A stretch of 64,000 bases of DNA from Fusarium oxysporum f. sp. lycopersici 4287 (lineage: Eukaryota; Ascomycota; Sordariomycetes; Hypocreales; Nectriaceae). The DNA is taken from the NCBI RefSeq assembly GCF_000149955.1, contig NC_030999.1:777136-841135 (forward strand). The letters run 5' to 3'. Below the pieces are notes generated by a model, which saw only the letters and a program-made list of their open reading frames with translations, made no database searches and was not told the origin of the DNA. Both the position numbers and the translations under genes were made by a program. Position 1 is the stretch's first letter. Every line of letters begins with the position of its first letter. Below are positions 11,376 through 21,179 of the stretch, one piece after another.

Positions 11376-12275
11376 CTATACGCACAGCTCTCGCGTCACC
11401 ATTCACGTACGCCCAACCAGATCTACGGTGGTTATTGAAGCTGTTCAAAATTGGATCTCGGTCATCGATATCGAGAGGAACTACTCACGCATACTTTAGG
11501 CCGTAAGACCACAGGGACTCCTGTAACATCGGAAGAAAGAGTGCAGACAAAATTGGCCGAAATTTGTGTTACTCTTGGCACAGTAGCTCTGACAAGCACC
11601 AGTAGCAGTTGGCCCCCGTCCATAGATGCGTCCGAGTTAAGTTGTCTTGCTACGATGGGATGCCCGGCAGCCCGATCGAGCGGTACATCTCTGTGGTAGG
11701 GGCATCGATCCAAACACGCTCTCGACCCTGAAACAGACAGGAAAGGTTGTTGTCACGTCGTTTTCACACTCCGTGTCTCTACCGTACGTGTGCACATGTA
11801 GTAATCATTCGGATCACGATTGCTTGCTTGTCAATATTCGTTCTTCTACTGTAAAGAAGATGCGAAAATATGTTTTGGTTGACAACGCACCAGCTTATTG
11901 GTGATTGCACACGATGTCGGCCAATTTCATGTGTTGGTGAGATGTGTTGTTCGCAGTTGTAGGTACAGTCTAAAAGCTAGACTCAAAGGTGTCCGAACCA
12001 TCACATAGATCTGCTCGTCGAATCACCCGTCAAGATTTAGTGGTGTTTCCTCCTTCTCTCTCTCCCTTCCTCTCTCCCCCTCTCTCTCCCTCTCTCTCTC
12101 TCCCTCTCCCTCCCTCCCTCTCTCTCCCTCCCTCTCTACCCTCCCTCTCTCCCTCCCTCTCTCCCTCCCTCTCTACCTTCCTCGCTACACCTTGAGAACT
12201 AGTCGAGATTGGATCGGCCACCTCCCGATCGCGTCGCACTTCCCATCTTGCTTCATAGTGCAAGCGACTGTCACA
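11376..12275. other. Intergenic stretch
   Basis: It contains the 5' flank of the oxidoreductase gene and a C/T microsatellite (12048-12185). No coding frame is supported. Confidence 0.4.
12048..12185. repeat. Pyrimidine (CT/CCTCT) low-complexity tract
   Basis: About 140 bp is almost purely C and T on the plus strand, built of ctct and ccct units. Open frames across it on both strands are artefacts. Confidence 0.9.
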
Positions 12276-13109
12276 CTATTCAGGCTTCGTAAGCAGCTGC
12301 GAGGTTTGGTGTTTTACTTCAGGTCTATACTCACTGCGCGTTCCCAATCCCGAGAATCCATGAGCCAGCCGGCAGGCGCCCCGATGGTGACAAGCCATTG
12401 TTCCTTGATAGGGTCGAAACATTTGAACCGTCAAGGGACACGATATGCTTGGACGTTTTTTGTATAAACTCGCATCTAGAGAGCGCAACGATTTTTGGAA
12501 TGTCGCTCTCCCATCCTCGAACTTTAGGACATAGTCAGTCATTGGGTAGTTTTTGGTAAAGCGGCCACCACCAGGACGTACCTCTCTAATACTGCGGCGT
12601 ATCGCGCCAGAAGGTCGAGGCTCCACGCCAACCCATGACGAGCAGCCCGGGTCCCAAAAGCACAAGTCTAGAGAAATGCCGTCGAACTTCGCAAGCCTGG
12701 CCGCTTCTCGGAGCAGGGTGCTTCCGTCAATGAAAGCCTCTCTCATGCTGAAGCGTTTGCCGGGATTCCGCTTCTGGCCTCTCCGCGGCCTTACACGTCG
12801 CGCAGGACGAGCAGTCCGTTTCTTCTGCGATGAGGTAGTATTGAGCCTCGGATGCTCAAGCTGTTTTGTGGCATGTTGCATAGTATTGCAGTGAGTCTGC
12901 GCCAGGTCATGGGTGCTCATTGTGTCAAGGCTTGATTTCTCGCAGCTATGAGTTAGATCCCAAGATAAAATCGACTTGAGCGCAAATAGAATGGTTTTGT
13001 ACGTTTTGTGCGACAGGCCCCGGTCGGCTCCAGAAAACGCCGTATGACGGCGATTTTTCGACTTTTGGAACTTGGTGTTCACGTGCACTTGGCTACCTAA
13101 TTGACACAT
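12276..13109 (-). CDS. Hypothetical basic protein, weak MADS-box-like segment
   Basis: The open frame is 277 codons, but the likely ATG is at the MSTHDLAQTH segment, giving about 214 residues. A basic run (RRVRPRRGQKRNPGKRFS) is followed by an amphipathic LLREAARLAKF segment and a hydrophobic strand (ISLDLCFWD), an order resembling a diverged MADS-box fold; this is a weak inference. A GTACGT donor at the REV segment and a TGACTGAC/AAG acceptor suggest at least one intron, so the far C-terminus of the open frame is probably wrong. Bases 12345-12445 are duplicated at 13525-13590. Confidence 0.35.
   Translation of the reverse strand: MCQLGSQVHVNTKFQKSKNRRHTAFSGADRGLSHKTYKTILFALKSILSWDLTHSCEKSSLDTMSTHDLAQTHCNTMQHATKQLEHPRLNTTSSQKKRTARPARRVRPRRGQKRNPGKRFSMREAFIDGSTLLREAARLAKFDGISLDLCFWDPGCSSWVGVEPRPSGAIRRSIREVRPGGGRFTKNYPMTDYVLKFEDGRATFQKSLRSLDASLYKKRPSISCPLTVQMFRPYQGTMACHHRGACRLAHGFSGLGTRSEYRPEVKHQTSQLLTKPE
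12345..12445 (-). repeat. Duplicated coding-like segment, copy A
   Basis: On the minus strand this encodes FDPIKEQWLVTIGAPAGWL, closely matching CDPFNEQWLVAIQTPAGWL of copy B at 13525-13590. It probably marks the last exons of two related genes or a local duplication. Confidence 0.55.
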
Positions 13110-13157
13110 AGCAGACGGAGCCCAATTTGGCCGCTTCTACTCGTCTAGCCACTTTAA

Positions 13158-13685
13158 TCATATTTGCGCTTTTTTGGACTTTTGACTCTTGATGTCGTTC
13201 GGGATGATGTCACCAATCAAACACAACAGCAAGTAACCGGGCACTATCTGGCTTGTCGTCCCATCTTGTCCAGTTCCATCAAAAAAGCCGATTTTGGGAG
13301 TCGATGGCATGCGGGCGACAGCTCGTCTTTCCCAATTGTCTTGCTTCGTCAGGCCGTGAAGATCAGGCCTGGCGACAACATGTAACGCAACTTGAAGAAC
13401 TATTCCACAAAGTCGCACTGCGACTATCAATGCTGCAAGCTTATCCGGAAAGGCCATTTTCATGTTATGAAGCTGATTATGAACGAGGTATCCTCCGCAA
13501 GTCATGGGATCCAATAGACTCGACCTGAGCCAGCCGGCGGGCGTCTGGATGGCGACAAGCCATTGTTCGTTGAAGGGGTCGCAGCATGGAATAACCACAG
13601 TTGCATTAGTTTTACCCAGATAAATAAGTAAATGAATAAATAATCCTATTCGACCTATTCTTTTTCTTTTTCTTCTATGCATCAT
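13158..13685 (-). CDS. Hypothetical protein containing duplicated segment, copy B
   Basis: The open frame is 175 codons. It carries the segment CDPFNEQWLVAIQTPAGWL that is repeated in the neighbouring ORF. The first about 30 codons (basic, then hydrophobic) may not be coding. No known family is recognised. It could be the remnant of a tandemly duplicated gene. Confidence 0.3.
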   Translation of the reverse strand: MMHRRKRKRIGRIGLFIHLLIYLGKTNATVVIPCCDPFNEQWLVAIQTPAGWLRSSLLDPMTCGGYLVHNQLHNMKMAFPDKLAALIVAVRLCGIVLQVALHVVARPDLHGLTKQDNWERRAVARMPSTPKIGFFDGTGQDGTTSQIVPGYLLLCLIGDIIPNDIKSQKSKKAQI

Positions 13686-14019
13686 GTCGTCTTTTCTCTC
13701 AAGACAACAAGACCTATCTTGCTAGGCCTTCTCTACTCTTCATCTCGATTCTTCAATGAATGAAAGAAAAAGAGAGGAGAAAGAAGTGCAACAAAGAGCA
13801 GGTGAAAGTATTGGTGTTCACGTCTGGTCCAGCATCCTCGTAACCATTCATCTGAGTCACTGCTGTAATGATGATCGCTAACAACTGATTTCCAGCAATA
13901 TGACCCGGCTGCAGTCCGTTCTCTACCGCCGTTGTGGTATGTTTCGAACTGTCGGGCCAACCTGAGACAGCAGTCGATGGCGAACCTCACGACAACGGCG
14001 ACCGCCTCCCTAACCATGG

Positions 14020-14328
14020 TTATGGGTCATCACCTATGCCGTTGCCATTGCCGTTGCCGTTGCCGTTGTCGCTGAGATGGCCGTCGATACTGTCAACACC
14101 GCGAACAGCATTATCCGCACAAGCGTCGAGTGAGGCATCATTTCGGAATCCAATCGCGGGCTCATCAGTACAAACGTTGTCACGACCTCGACGTCCGGTC
14201 ACCCTCGGTGCTGGCTTCGTGTCCTTGCACGGCTTCGCCTTGGCCGGCTGCTTCCTTAGTCTCGCTGGTCTCAGAGCAAGCTTGCCATTGGACACAACCA
14301 GCCTCCACCAAACGTCTTGAATCTGCAA
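14020..14328 (-). CDS. Hypothetical ORF with Asn-Gly repeat
   Basis: This frame of 102 codons is basic in its first half. Its C-terminal end is an Asn-Gly run coded by a six-base repeat (gccgtt on the plus strand, about 14037-14070). No family is recognised, and it may not be a gene. Confidence 0.2.
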   Translation of the reverse strand: MQIQDVWWRLVVSNGKLALRPARLRKQPAKAKPCKDTKPAPRVTGRRGRDNVCTDEPAIGFRNDASLDACADNAVRGVDSIDGHLSDNGNGNGNGNGIGDDP

Positions 14329-14576
14329 TCATCGTCGCGGTCAGCGGCTTGCCAAATCGGCTTCTCCAGGCTCCTATACTTCCAAACCTAGTGTAGTCCG
14401 CTCAGCGCTGAGGTTACATCGGTAGTTGCGATCGACAAAGTCTGCTCTGCATTGAACCCACATCACGTGGCACAACAACTGCCAAAACGGACTTTTAATC
14501 GCCGATCTAGTGGCCAGGCCCTTGAGCTCTTGGCGGCGGCACATTTCTGCCGCTGTTGGATACTACAAGGTGGTGC

Positions 14577-14956
14577 GGGGCCAGCGTCAGTAGTTTATTG
14601 TAGTTTTTTTGAGAATGTCCCAAAACGGACTAAGCCCGAAATCAACCCCGCCATGTCTCAGTCATAACAGAATCTAGGTATTTCGGTGCCCGGGCTTCGA
14701 AGACCCGTATTACAATAGACTTACAGTCATTTGCCTCTTATAAGAGCCAGCCCGATTTATTATCCTCTTCAGTTTGTCCGGTCGTGTATGGAGTCTAAAT
14801 TCACTTGGGATCAGTAATACCCATCTAAATGCTGTTAGTGACTACGAAGGGCAGGAATCATACTAGCGTCTGTAGTACACTAGGCATCCGCCACATTTAG
14901 TCCATTTTAGGGCATTCTCGATAAAACTACAATAATAAACTACTGACGCTGGACCC
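14577..14956. mobile_element. Palindrome-ended miniature element (MITE-like), about 380 bp
   Basis: Left end 14577-14633 and right end 14897-14956 form an imperfect inverted repeat of about 57 bp (both read inward as ccagcgtcagtagtttatt, with a 3-base indel and a few mismatches). The interior is non-coding. No clear target duplication is visible. The right end directly touches the 3' tail of the LINE. Confidence 0.7.
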
Positions 14957-14986
14957 TGTATGTATGTATGTATATTTTTCGTCCGG

Positions 14987-15001
14987 GGGGCCATCGGCCC
15001 C
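14987..15001 (-). other. LINE 3' stem-loop
   Basis: The sequence ggggcc-atc-ggcccc forms a perfect 6-bp stem with a 3-base loop just before the conserved end gtccg/ttttt and the tandem tail. Such 3' hairpins are recognised by the reverse transcriptase in some LINE families. The same terminal sequence reappears at 50868-50890. Confidence 0.6.
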
Positions 15002-15469
15002 GAAAGTCCCCTACTGGGGCACAGGACGTGCTGGGCTAGAGAAGTCGGAATCTATCTACACGCTATTTACAGAAATGCTATTGGCTACAAAGGATTAGTC
15101 ATTCGCAACGCGAAATTAGTCTTCCGCTCGGTATCCGATTTCTGCAAACGCGTCAGTAGACCGCACTCTATCCAGCATATCATCGGCACAAATGGCGCAT
15201 CCTATCGGGCCTGTTACCCGTCAGCGGGACGGCAAGGGCGGAGCTGGCATATCGCAGCCGCTTTTGGCCTGATATCAGGAGAGTTGAGACCAGTCTGTGT
15301 GTGTGCGGCAGCTCGAGACTACCTCAAGGTGGTCCCGGCCAGATGGAGGGCGTGGTGGCGCCCTTCGTCTGGCCGTGAGCATATGAGAGAGGAAGAAAAG
15401 GTAACAAAAGAAATGTGTGGAAGATAAAGAAAGGAAGAGAGTCGCGAGTGCTTCTCCAGTCGCGGTCGC

Positions 15470-18400
15470 CTAATAACGAGGGCAAATCTTTCCAAAGAAC
15501 GCGCTGTCCTTGGAAAGGTCGACGAATTTGGTAAAAGCTCTCCCTGTTGCTAGATTGATTGCTGCATTCGGTGAGGGTGCAAGCCTCATCCGATGACGCG
15601 GCGGTACTTTTCTGCAATAGAAGATGTGATCCGGTGCTTTGCGTCGGTTGCACGAGCAGACCAAGCGTGCATCGCTATGGTCGAATCTCTCGTGATATGC
15701 GGCGAAATCCCCGTGGAGGGATCTCGCTGCCAGCAGATGGTGCAAGGCTGCTCGCGGGAGTGACAGCTCCGACGGGCAGCCTGTGGTCGCCTTGAGTTTG
15801 AGTCTCTTGTACTGCTCGGGAGCGGACGTGGACCACCATGCCTCGAATGCTTCTTTCAGTTTCTGTCTTGCGATTCTTCGTAGGTGAGCCAGCGTCGGTT
15901 GAGCATCTTTGGGCTCGGGCAGTGCTGATGCTGCTTTTGCCAGTATGTCGGCCTGTTCGTTGCCGGGGATATCGGAGTGTCCTGGCACCCAAAGCACCTG
16001 GACGGCTCCATGCGATGTTGCCAGAGCCTGGAACTCAAGGAAGACGTGTTGGGAGGAGTCAGAGGGTGTACCTCGCAGGCACGCGGCGGCTGCGAGGTTA
16101 TCTAGGCAGATGAAGATGTGCTGTGCTGCATCTCGCAGGTTTAGAGCAGCCTTCAGGCCCTCCAATGCCCCGGTAGCTTCAGCGTCGAAGACCTCAGCAG
16201 GTCCAAGGCGACCCGATCCGTCAAAGATTGGGACATTGTTCCGGTGAATGGTAAAGCCGTAGCTGGCCACCCCTTCTGAGGACAAGGAGCCATCGGAGTA
16301 CACAACCAAGGTGAGCGAGTCGAGAGACCCGACCCAGCGGAGGAAGGCGTCGGCCGATTTCTCTTTCGATGCTATCTGGAGCGGAGGTATCTGTTCTTTA
16401 TGGAAGTATCGCTGAACGAGTTTAGGCCGCGTACAGGATGCCAAGAGTTCGTCTGTGCGTCGAAGACGTGTCCTGAAGACGCTTTCTGTCTGTATTTGAT
16501 ATCTTCGCTTGATGAGGTTATGGTAAGTAGGTTGGTGAGGCCGGCGTGGCGGGCGCGTTCGGCCCGCCAGAGGGTGAGCTTCATCCAACGATTTGAGTCG
16601 TGCGGAGAATCTAAGTCGCCTTGCTTCGAGCAGTTGATCGACTGGTGGTATACCGCTTTCTCTTTGTAGGATGGCGATAGGTGTCGTCTTCCAGACAGGT
16701 AGTATGGCTCTCATCGCCTGGTTCATGGCCTTGGTCATTATTTGTACGAGGTGCTGATTGCTAGATGGTAGGTCCTTCGTGGGCTGGTTCCAACGTGGCC
16801 TGGACCTGCCCGGGTACCATGCCTCCGAGCCGTGAAGCAGTACTGGCTCGACACATGCTCTGACGGCACTTCGAACGGCGCTCGGTAGAGGGCCGTGTAT
16901 CGTGTTAGTGAGGCCCCGTAGATGGTAGGCCACTGCCTTCGCTTTAGCCGCCCACTTCTCGACATGAACTCGGAACGATAGTCTGCTGTCCAGCCAGATG
17001 CCAAGCCAGCGCAGAGCTGATTCGGGGTGCTTCTCTACATCGTCGTGGCGTACTGCTGGAGCAGTACTGAGCTTGCTACGAGAGAAGTGCATGACTTCGG
17101 TCTTCTTCGTGTCAAAGGAAACGCCGTTCGCTGCGCCCCATCGCACCATCTCGGCGATGGAGCTAGATGCCATAGCAGTAGTCTCGTCTACTGTGTCGCC
17201 TACGGACAGGATGGCCGTGTCATCTGCATAGCCGAAACGACCTCGCGGGTTGCCCAGTCGGTAAATAGGCTCAGTGTAGAGCAGAAAGAGTATTGGCGAT
17301 GCCGGCGACCCCTGAGGGAGGCCGCACTGAAGGGGAGAAGAGGGCGTGACTGTGTCTTGGTACCTGACACGCGCCGACCGGTCGCCCATGAAGGAGCCGG
17401 CCCAGCGAGCCAGATGATTAGGCCAGCCTTGCTCACGAAGACGCAGGACGAGCCTGTTGCGCATGACAGTGTCGAAAGCACCTTGGACGTCCATTGTGAC
17501 TAGAGTCGCCACCTTCTTGCGTGCAAACGCTTCTTCAATATCATGGACCAGAGCAGTTACCAAGTCTGTTGCAGACCTCTTGGGGAGCGCCCCAGCTTGC
17601 TGCGGATGAAGGACGCTGTAGTGAACGGCTGCCCAGGCTAGGCGGCGCGCGATCAGTCGTTCTAGTCCCTTACCAAGACAGGAGAGCAGTGAGATGGGTC
17701 GCCATGCTCGCGGCTCTGTGAGGTCTCTGCGTCCCGGTTTCGCGATCATGACCACCTCGGCCTCCTTGAATGGTTTTGGATGATGGCCTATGGTAAGGCA
17801 TCCTTCGAAGAGACGACGGACGTGTGTACCGATGGTATGCCATACTGCTTCAAGAAGTTTGACTGTGATATTGTCTGACCCTGGGGATGTATTGCCTGTG
17901 TGACAAGTCGCATATTGCGCCTCCTCCAGAGAGATTTCGGGAGAGAATGGGATCGATCTAGGTGGGAATACTGGCGTCCATGCGTTTGCGATGTCGTCCT
18001 CCGCAGTTCTTCGTTCAAGCGTGGCCTGTCGGAGTGCGTTGGCTTTATCCATCTGGCTTTCGTACACGACGTTATCGACCTGTAGAGGTGGCGGCTGGAA
18101 GGCTCCTGGGGACTTTAGCCACCGGACAGCTTTGAAAACATCGCTACTGCTGGAGAAGCCATCGATGAGGTTACGCCAATAGCGCCTCTTGGCCCGACGG
18201 ACCACACGATGAAAGCCTCTTTTGGCGATCTGAACATCCTGGTTGAAGCCGAGCAGGTAGCTTCTTCTGATGGCTCGAAAAGCAGCCGCGGCGTTGGCGC
18301 ACTCCTCCGTCCACCAGGGAGCCGGACGTCCGCCTTTCCGTGCGGGCCTCCCAGACGCTTTTGCTGCTGATGTTAGTAGACTCACAAGTGAAGAGGCAAG

Positions 18401-19219
18401 CTCGTCCAGCTCCTCGGGGGTCGAATCTGTCAGGGGTATTCCTGTGGCGCCAAGCTCTACGATCTCGACGAATCGTTTGAGCTCGTCTTCCGTCGTCACT
18501 CGAATCTTGCCTGGCTGCATCGGAGTCGATCTGACGTCTGGGAAAGTCAGGCTGAGCGTGAAGTGGTCAGAGCTGGTGGCGAGATGGTCCTCGACGATAG
18601 CTTCAGCAAGTGGTAGGTTAGTAAAGGCAAGATCGATTGTGTTGCCGTACGGGTTTGCTGGGATGTCTAAAGTGTTGAGAAGGCTGAGGTCATTCTCAGA
18701 CACCCATCCTGCTATCTCTTGGCCCCGGTTCGTAGTTTGGCCTGTTTGCCAGCTACAATGTCTGGCATTGAAATCGCTAGCTACGAGGCAACGTTCCGGG
18801 ACAGACCATTGAAATAGCGTGTCTAGGGCGTCCCTCTCGTCGTTCTGACGATAGAAGTTGACGATCGTCAGGTCGTTGATTGTGAGCCAAAGGATATCAC
18901 GAGTCTGAAAAGGCCGAATCTGGTCAGCAAGAAGTCTTGGGTCTCGTCGGACATATGTCATCACTCTAGGCCGAGTGTCGTTGCTGTTCCACATGTCGAC
19001 CGGCGTAAATGTGTCGTATGCAGGGTGAGTCTTAGTTAAAGTGCGGGTCTCTGTGTGAGCCGTCCACGGCTCTTGCAAGAGCACAACGTCATATTGTTCC
19101 GAGTCGGCCAGCGCCAGGGCGCAGTCGTGGGCCGGAGGGATCTTGCCGACGTTGGCCTGGAAGACCTTAAGCAGCTTCTTGTCGTTCTTTTGTGTCTGCG
19201 AGTACCTATTCCTGGTCAT
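15470..19219 (-). CDS. LINE ORF2: endonuclease, reverse transcriptase, RNase H
   Basis: The frame has 1249 codons. Residues about 15-230 form an APE-type endonuclease (VFQANVGK, LLQEPW, SDFNARHCSW, SSDHF). The middle is a reverse transcriptase with LPQGSPASPILFLLY and the YADD catalytic motif. The C-terminal third is an RNase H domain (YSDGS, DAEATGAL, CLDNLAA, VPGHSDIPGNEQAD), followed by a Cys/His cluster (CSCNRRKAPDHIFYC). All key acidic residues are present. The start ATG lies inside the end of ORF1 with a 14-nt overlap in a different frame, which implies reinitiation or coupled translation. Confidence 0.95.
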   Translation of the reverse strand: MTRNRYSQTQKNDKKLLKVFQANVGKIPPAHDCALALADSEQYDVVLLQEPWTAHTETRTLTKTHPAYDTFTPVDMWNSNDTRPRVMTYVRRDPRLLADQIRPFQTRDILWLTINDLTIVNFYRQNDERDALDTLFQWSVPERCLVASDFNARHCSWQTGQTTNRGQEIAGWVSENDLSLLNTLDIPANPYGNTIDLAFTNLPLAEAIVEDHLATSSDHFTLSLTFPDVRSTPMQPGKIRVTTEDELKRFVEIVELGATGIPLTDSTPEELDELASSLVSLLTSAAKASGRPARKGGRPAPWWTEECANAAAAFRAIRRSYLLGFNQDVQIAKRGFHRVVRRAKRRYWRNLIDGFSSSSDVFKAVRWLKSPGAFQPPPLQVDNVVYESQMDKANALRQATLERRTAEDDIANAWTPVFPPRSIPFSPEISLEEAQYATCHTGNTSPGSDNITVKLLEAVWHTIGTHVRRLFEGCLTIGHHPKPFKEAEVVMIAKPGRRDLTEPRAWRPISLLSCLGKGLERLIARRLAWAAVHYSVLHPQQAGALPKRSATDLVTALVHDIEEAFARKKVATLVTMDVQGAFDTVMRNRLVLRLREQGWPNHLARWAGSFMGDRSARVRYQDTVTPSSPLQCGLPQGSPASPILFLLYTEPIYRLGNPRGRFGYADDTAILSVGDTVDETTAMASSSIAEMVRWGAANGVSFDTKKTEVMHFSRSKLSTAPAVRHDDVEKHPESALRWLGIWLDSRLSFRVHVEKWAAKAKAVAYHLRGLTNTIHGPLPSAVRSAVRACVEPVLLHGSEAWYPGRSRPRWNQPTKDLPSSNQHLVQIMTKAMNQAMRAILPVWKTTPIAILQRESGIPPVDQLLEARRLRFSARLKSLDEAHPLAGRTRPPRRPHQPTYHNLIKRRYQIQTESVFRTRLRRTDELLASCTRPKLVQRYFHKEQIPPLQIASKEKSADAFLRWVGSLDSLTLVVYSDGSLSSEGVASYGFTIHRNNVPIFDGSGRLGPAEVFDAEATGALEGLKAALNLRDAAQHIFICLDNLAAAACLRGTPSDSSQHVFLEFQALATSHGAVQVLWVPGHSDIPGNEQADILAKAASALPEPKDAQPTLAHLRRIARQKLKEAFEAWWSTSAPEQYKRLKLKATTGCPSELSLPRAALHHLLAARSLHGDFAAYHERFDHSDARLVCSCNRRKAPDHIFYCRKVPPRHRMRLAPSPNAAINLATGRAFTKFVDLSKDSAFFGKICPRY

Positions 19220-20897
19220 GAGATCGGTTGATGAGTATTATTCGACGCTTACGCGGTGAGCCTGGCCTGGGATGTTCAGGCTCCTCCTCTGCCTCATAGC
19301 CCGTCCTAGGGGCGGTAGCCACCATGATGCACGAGGGTGCCCCTGACGCAGCCGGACTCGGGGTGCGAGCGTTCGACTGTTGATATAATGCGATATCATC
19401 CCTTGGCAACTCAGTTGTGCTTTGTTGGATTTCCGTAAGCGACTCTGGCTGTGGATTTAAGTGCCGTTGTCGGTATGTCTCCGCGCCAACCATCCGGATA
19501 TGCTCTCGTTGTTCTTTAGTAAGTCGGCGAAGGATGCCGCGTACTCTCTTCGGCCGTGCTGGGCACTTACGAAGGCTGGCCTCGTGGGAGCCTAAGCAGT
19601 TGATGCACTGTTCCCATGCAGCGCAGTCGTCTACAATGTGGCCAGTCTTGCCACAACGTTGGCAGACTGGCTGTCTGTGACAGTTGCGGGCAAAATGGTG
19701 GCCCCGGCACTTCTCACATTGTCTAGGTCGGTCGGTTTTGTCAACAAGTCTAGCTGCGCTACTGCCGAAAAGAGACCAGAATCTTTTTGTAGGCTTCAGA
19801 AAGGACACAAGTAGGGCCTTGGTCAAGGGGTTATCCGAGAATTGTCTTCCGGTACGTACGTCAATGGGCTTGAGCCCCGTCTGGATTTCTATCTCGTCGC
19901 TGACGACGCTGTCACTATCCACCTCATTTCCGTAAAAGCCAGACAGTCTTGTAGGAACGTCTGAGACCACATAGGTGAACCATTCTTTGTTCGTTTCTAC
20001 TGCTGTAGCTCCCAGTTCAGCGGCCCACTCAGCTTGCTTTTCTACCAGAAAGTCGCGTGTTGCCGAGTCGGCAGCCAGAACGGCCCATCCCGATCTGACC
20101 TGGAACACCTGCCGGATCTTGTCTGAGACAGCGCCGAGCTTCTCCCGAATCAGAGTCCGGATGGCATAGCTACTGTGGGCCCTGGCCGGAGCTCCGGCTT
20201 CTAGACGGATAAAGACGCGGAGGTCTTGTCGGGGTGGGGCGATGGTCGTCTGTTGCCCTTGGCGATGAGGTGGATCTGTTTGTCGGCTTTTATGTTGTTG
20301 TTGTTGTCTGTAGGTCAGACGGTCATGGCCAGTGGGAGGCGCGGCAGCGGCCACGCTGCTGTATGTAGGCTTGGGGGTCACAGGTCCGGAGCAGGAGAGC
20401 TCTCGTTTCCAAAAACCGAGGAAATCATTGGCAAAATGCTGAGCGAAGCGTCGTTGCGGTCCGGTGACGAATTGCTGGGCCGCTTCTTCAAACTTAGTAC
20501 AGAAGGCCCGGAACACCATCAGCTTGGTGTTGTACTCTTCCGCGTGTTCTCGCGCGAGATCGTTGGCTGATTCAACGATAGAGATTGGTCGTTGTTCAAA
20601 AGTGGATACGGGACTGGCACGCTCAGCTCCTTCAGTAGCTGTGGTGGTGGCGGCGGCGTTGAGTGGTGAGGATGGTGTCTGAGCCATTCGGCCGGGAGCA
20701 GGTGAAACACCAATAGTGCCGTTGACGACTACCGGACTGTTCTGTAAGAGGGCTGCACGGGCTCCCCGGTTCAGGTTGATGGGAGTGTGGATCCCCAGAT
20801 CGAAGGGATCCAAGGCAGCGGGCGGGATCGTCGAAGACGAAGCCATCGCCGCGGCTTGCGACTGCGCAAAGCGCAGATTGGGATGTTTGTTGTGCAC
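19206..20897 (-). CDS. LINE ORF1: Gag-like RNA-binding protein with zinc knuckles
   Basis: The frame has 563 codons. The N-terminal half is low in complexity. Around residues 390-450 there are consecutive CCHC-type knuckles (CEKCRGHHFARNC, CQRCGKTGHIVDDC, then a C-x2-C-x-H-x-C-like unit), which bind the element's RNA. The protein forms the ribonucleoprotein used in retrotransposition. It is followed by ORF2 with overlap and is intact. The first ATG in the frame is used; upstream AT-rich repeats make a much longer N-terminus unlikely. Confidence 0.9.
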   Translation of the reverse strand: MHNKHPNLRFAQSQAAAMASSSTIPPAALDPFDLGIHTPINLNRGARAALLQNSPVVVNGTIGVSPAPGRMAQTPSSPLNAAATTTATEGAERASPVSTFEQRPISIVESANDLAREHAEEYNTKLMVFRAFCTKFEEAAQQFVTGPQRRFAQHFANDFLGFWKRELSCSGPVTPKPTYSSVAAAAPPTGHDRLTYRQQQQHKSRQTDPPHRQGQQTTIAPPRQDLRVFIRLEAGAPARAHSSYAIRTLIREKLGAVSDKIRQVFQVRSGWAVLAADSATRDFLVEKQAEWAAELGATAVETNKEWFTYVVSDVPTRLSGFYGNEVDSDSVVSDEIEIQTGLKPIDVRTGRQFSDNPLTKALLVSFLKPTKRFWSLFGSSAARLVDKTDRPRQCEKCRGHHFARNCHRQPVCQRCGKTGHIVDDCAAWEQCINCLGSHEASLRKCPARPKRVRGILRRLTKEQREHIRMVGAETYRQRHLNPQPESLTEIQQSTTELPRDDIALYQQSNARTPSPAASGAPSCIMVATAPRTGYEAEEEPEHPRPGSPRKRRIILINRSHDQE

Positions 20898-21179
20898 TTG
20901 TTAAGGATTTACGTGTAGACAGGGCCACTTTCTTAACATTTGTATGCCAAGAAAGTGTGATGACAAAGGAAGGTGTGTGCGGAGCCGGAACATACGGATA
21001 ATCCGGTGTATCTAGGGTAGCTGCTCTCCATTCAGATATATCAGATGTACAGACGTTGTATTTGAATTGATTGATCTGGCAAAATTCCATATCTGATATG
21101 AATTGATTGATTTGATTGATATATCTGATTGTTAATCTGATCTGACGGCAGCGCTGGACATTACCACACCGGCCGGATA

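Larger units (their letters stand above)
14957..21150 (-). mobile_element. Tad1-like non-LTR retrotransposon (LINE), apparently full coding length
   Basis: Two overlapping ORFs are followed by a roughly 500-bp 3' untranslated part ending in a stem-loop and a short tandem tail (tacata units on the minus strand, 14957-14980). The 5' end is not certain: coding starts at 20897, and AT-rich gattgatt repeats reach about 21140. An 8-bp word cgctggac occurs at both 14947-14954 and about 21152-21159 and may be the target duplication. Both ORFs are open, so the copy is young. Confidence 0.85.

Noticed and set aside
12030..12263. Arg/Glu/Gly-rich minus-strand frame and Ser/Leu/Pro-rich plus-strand frame
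   Set aside because: Both are translations of the CT low-complexity tract.
15559..18812. Many plus-strand open frames of 60-180 codons
   Set aside because: They are antisense to the intact LINE ORF2, whose endonuclease, RT and RNase H motifs are unambiguous.
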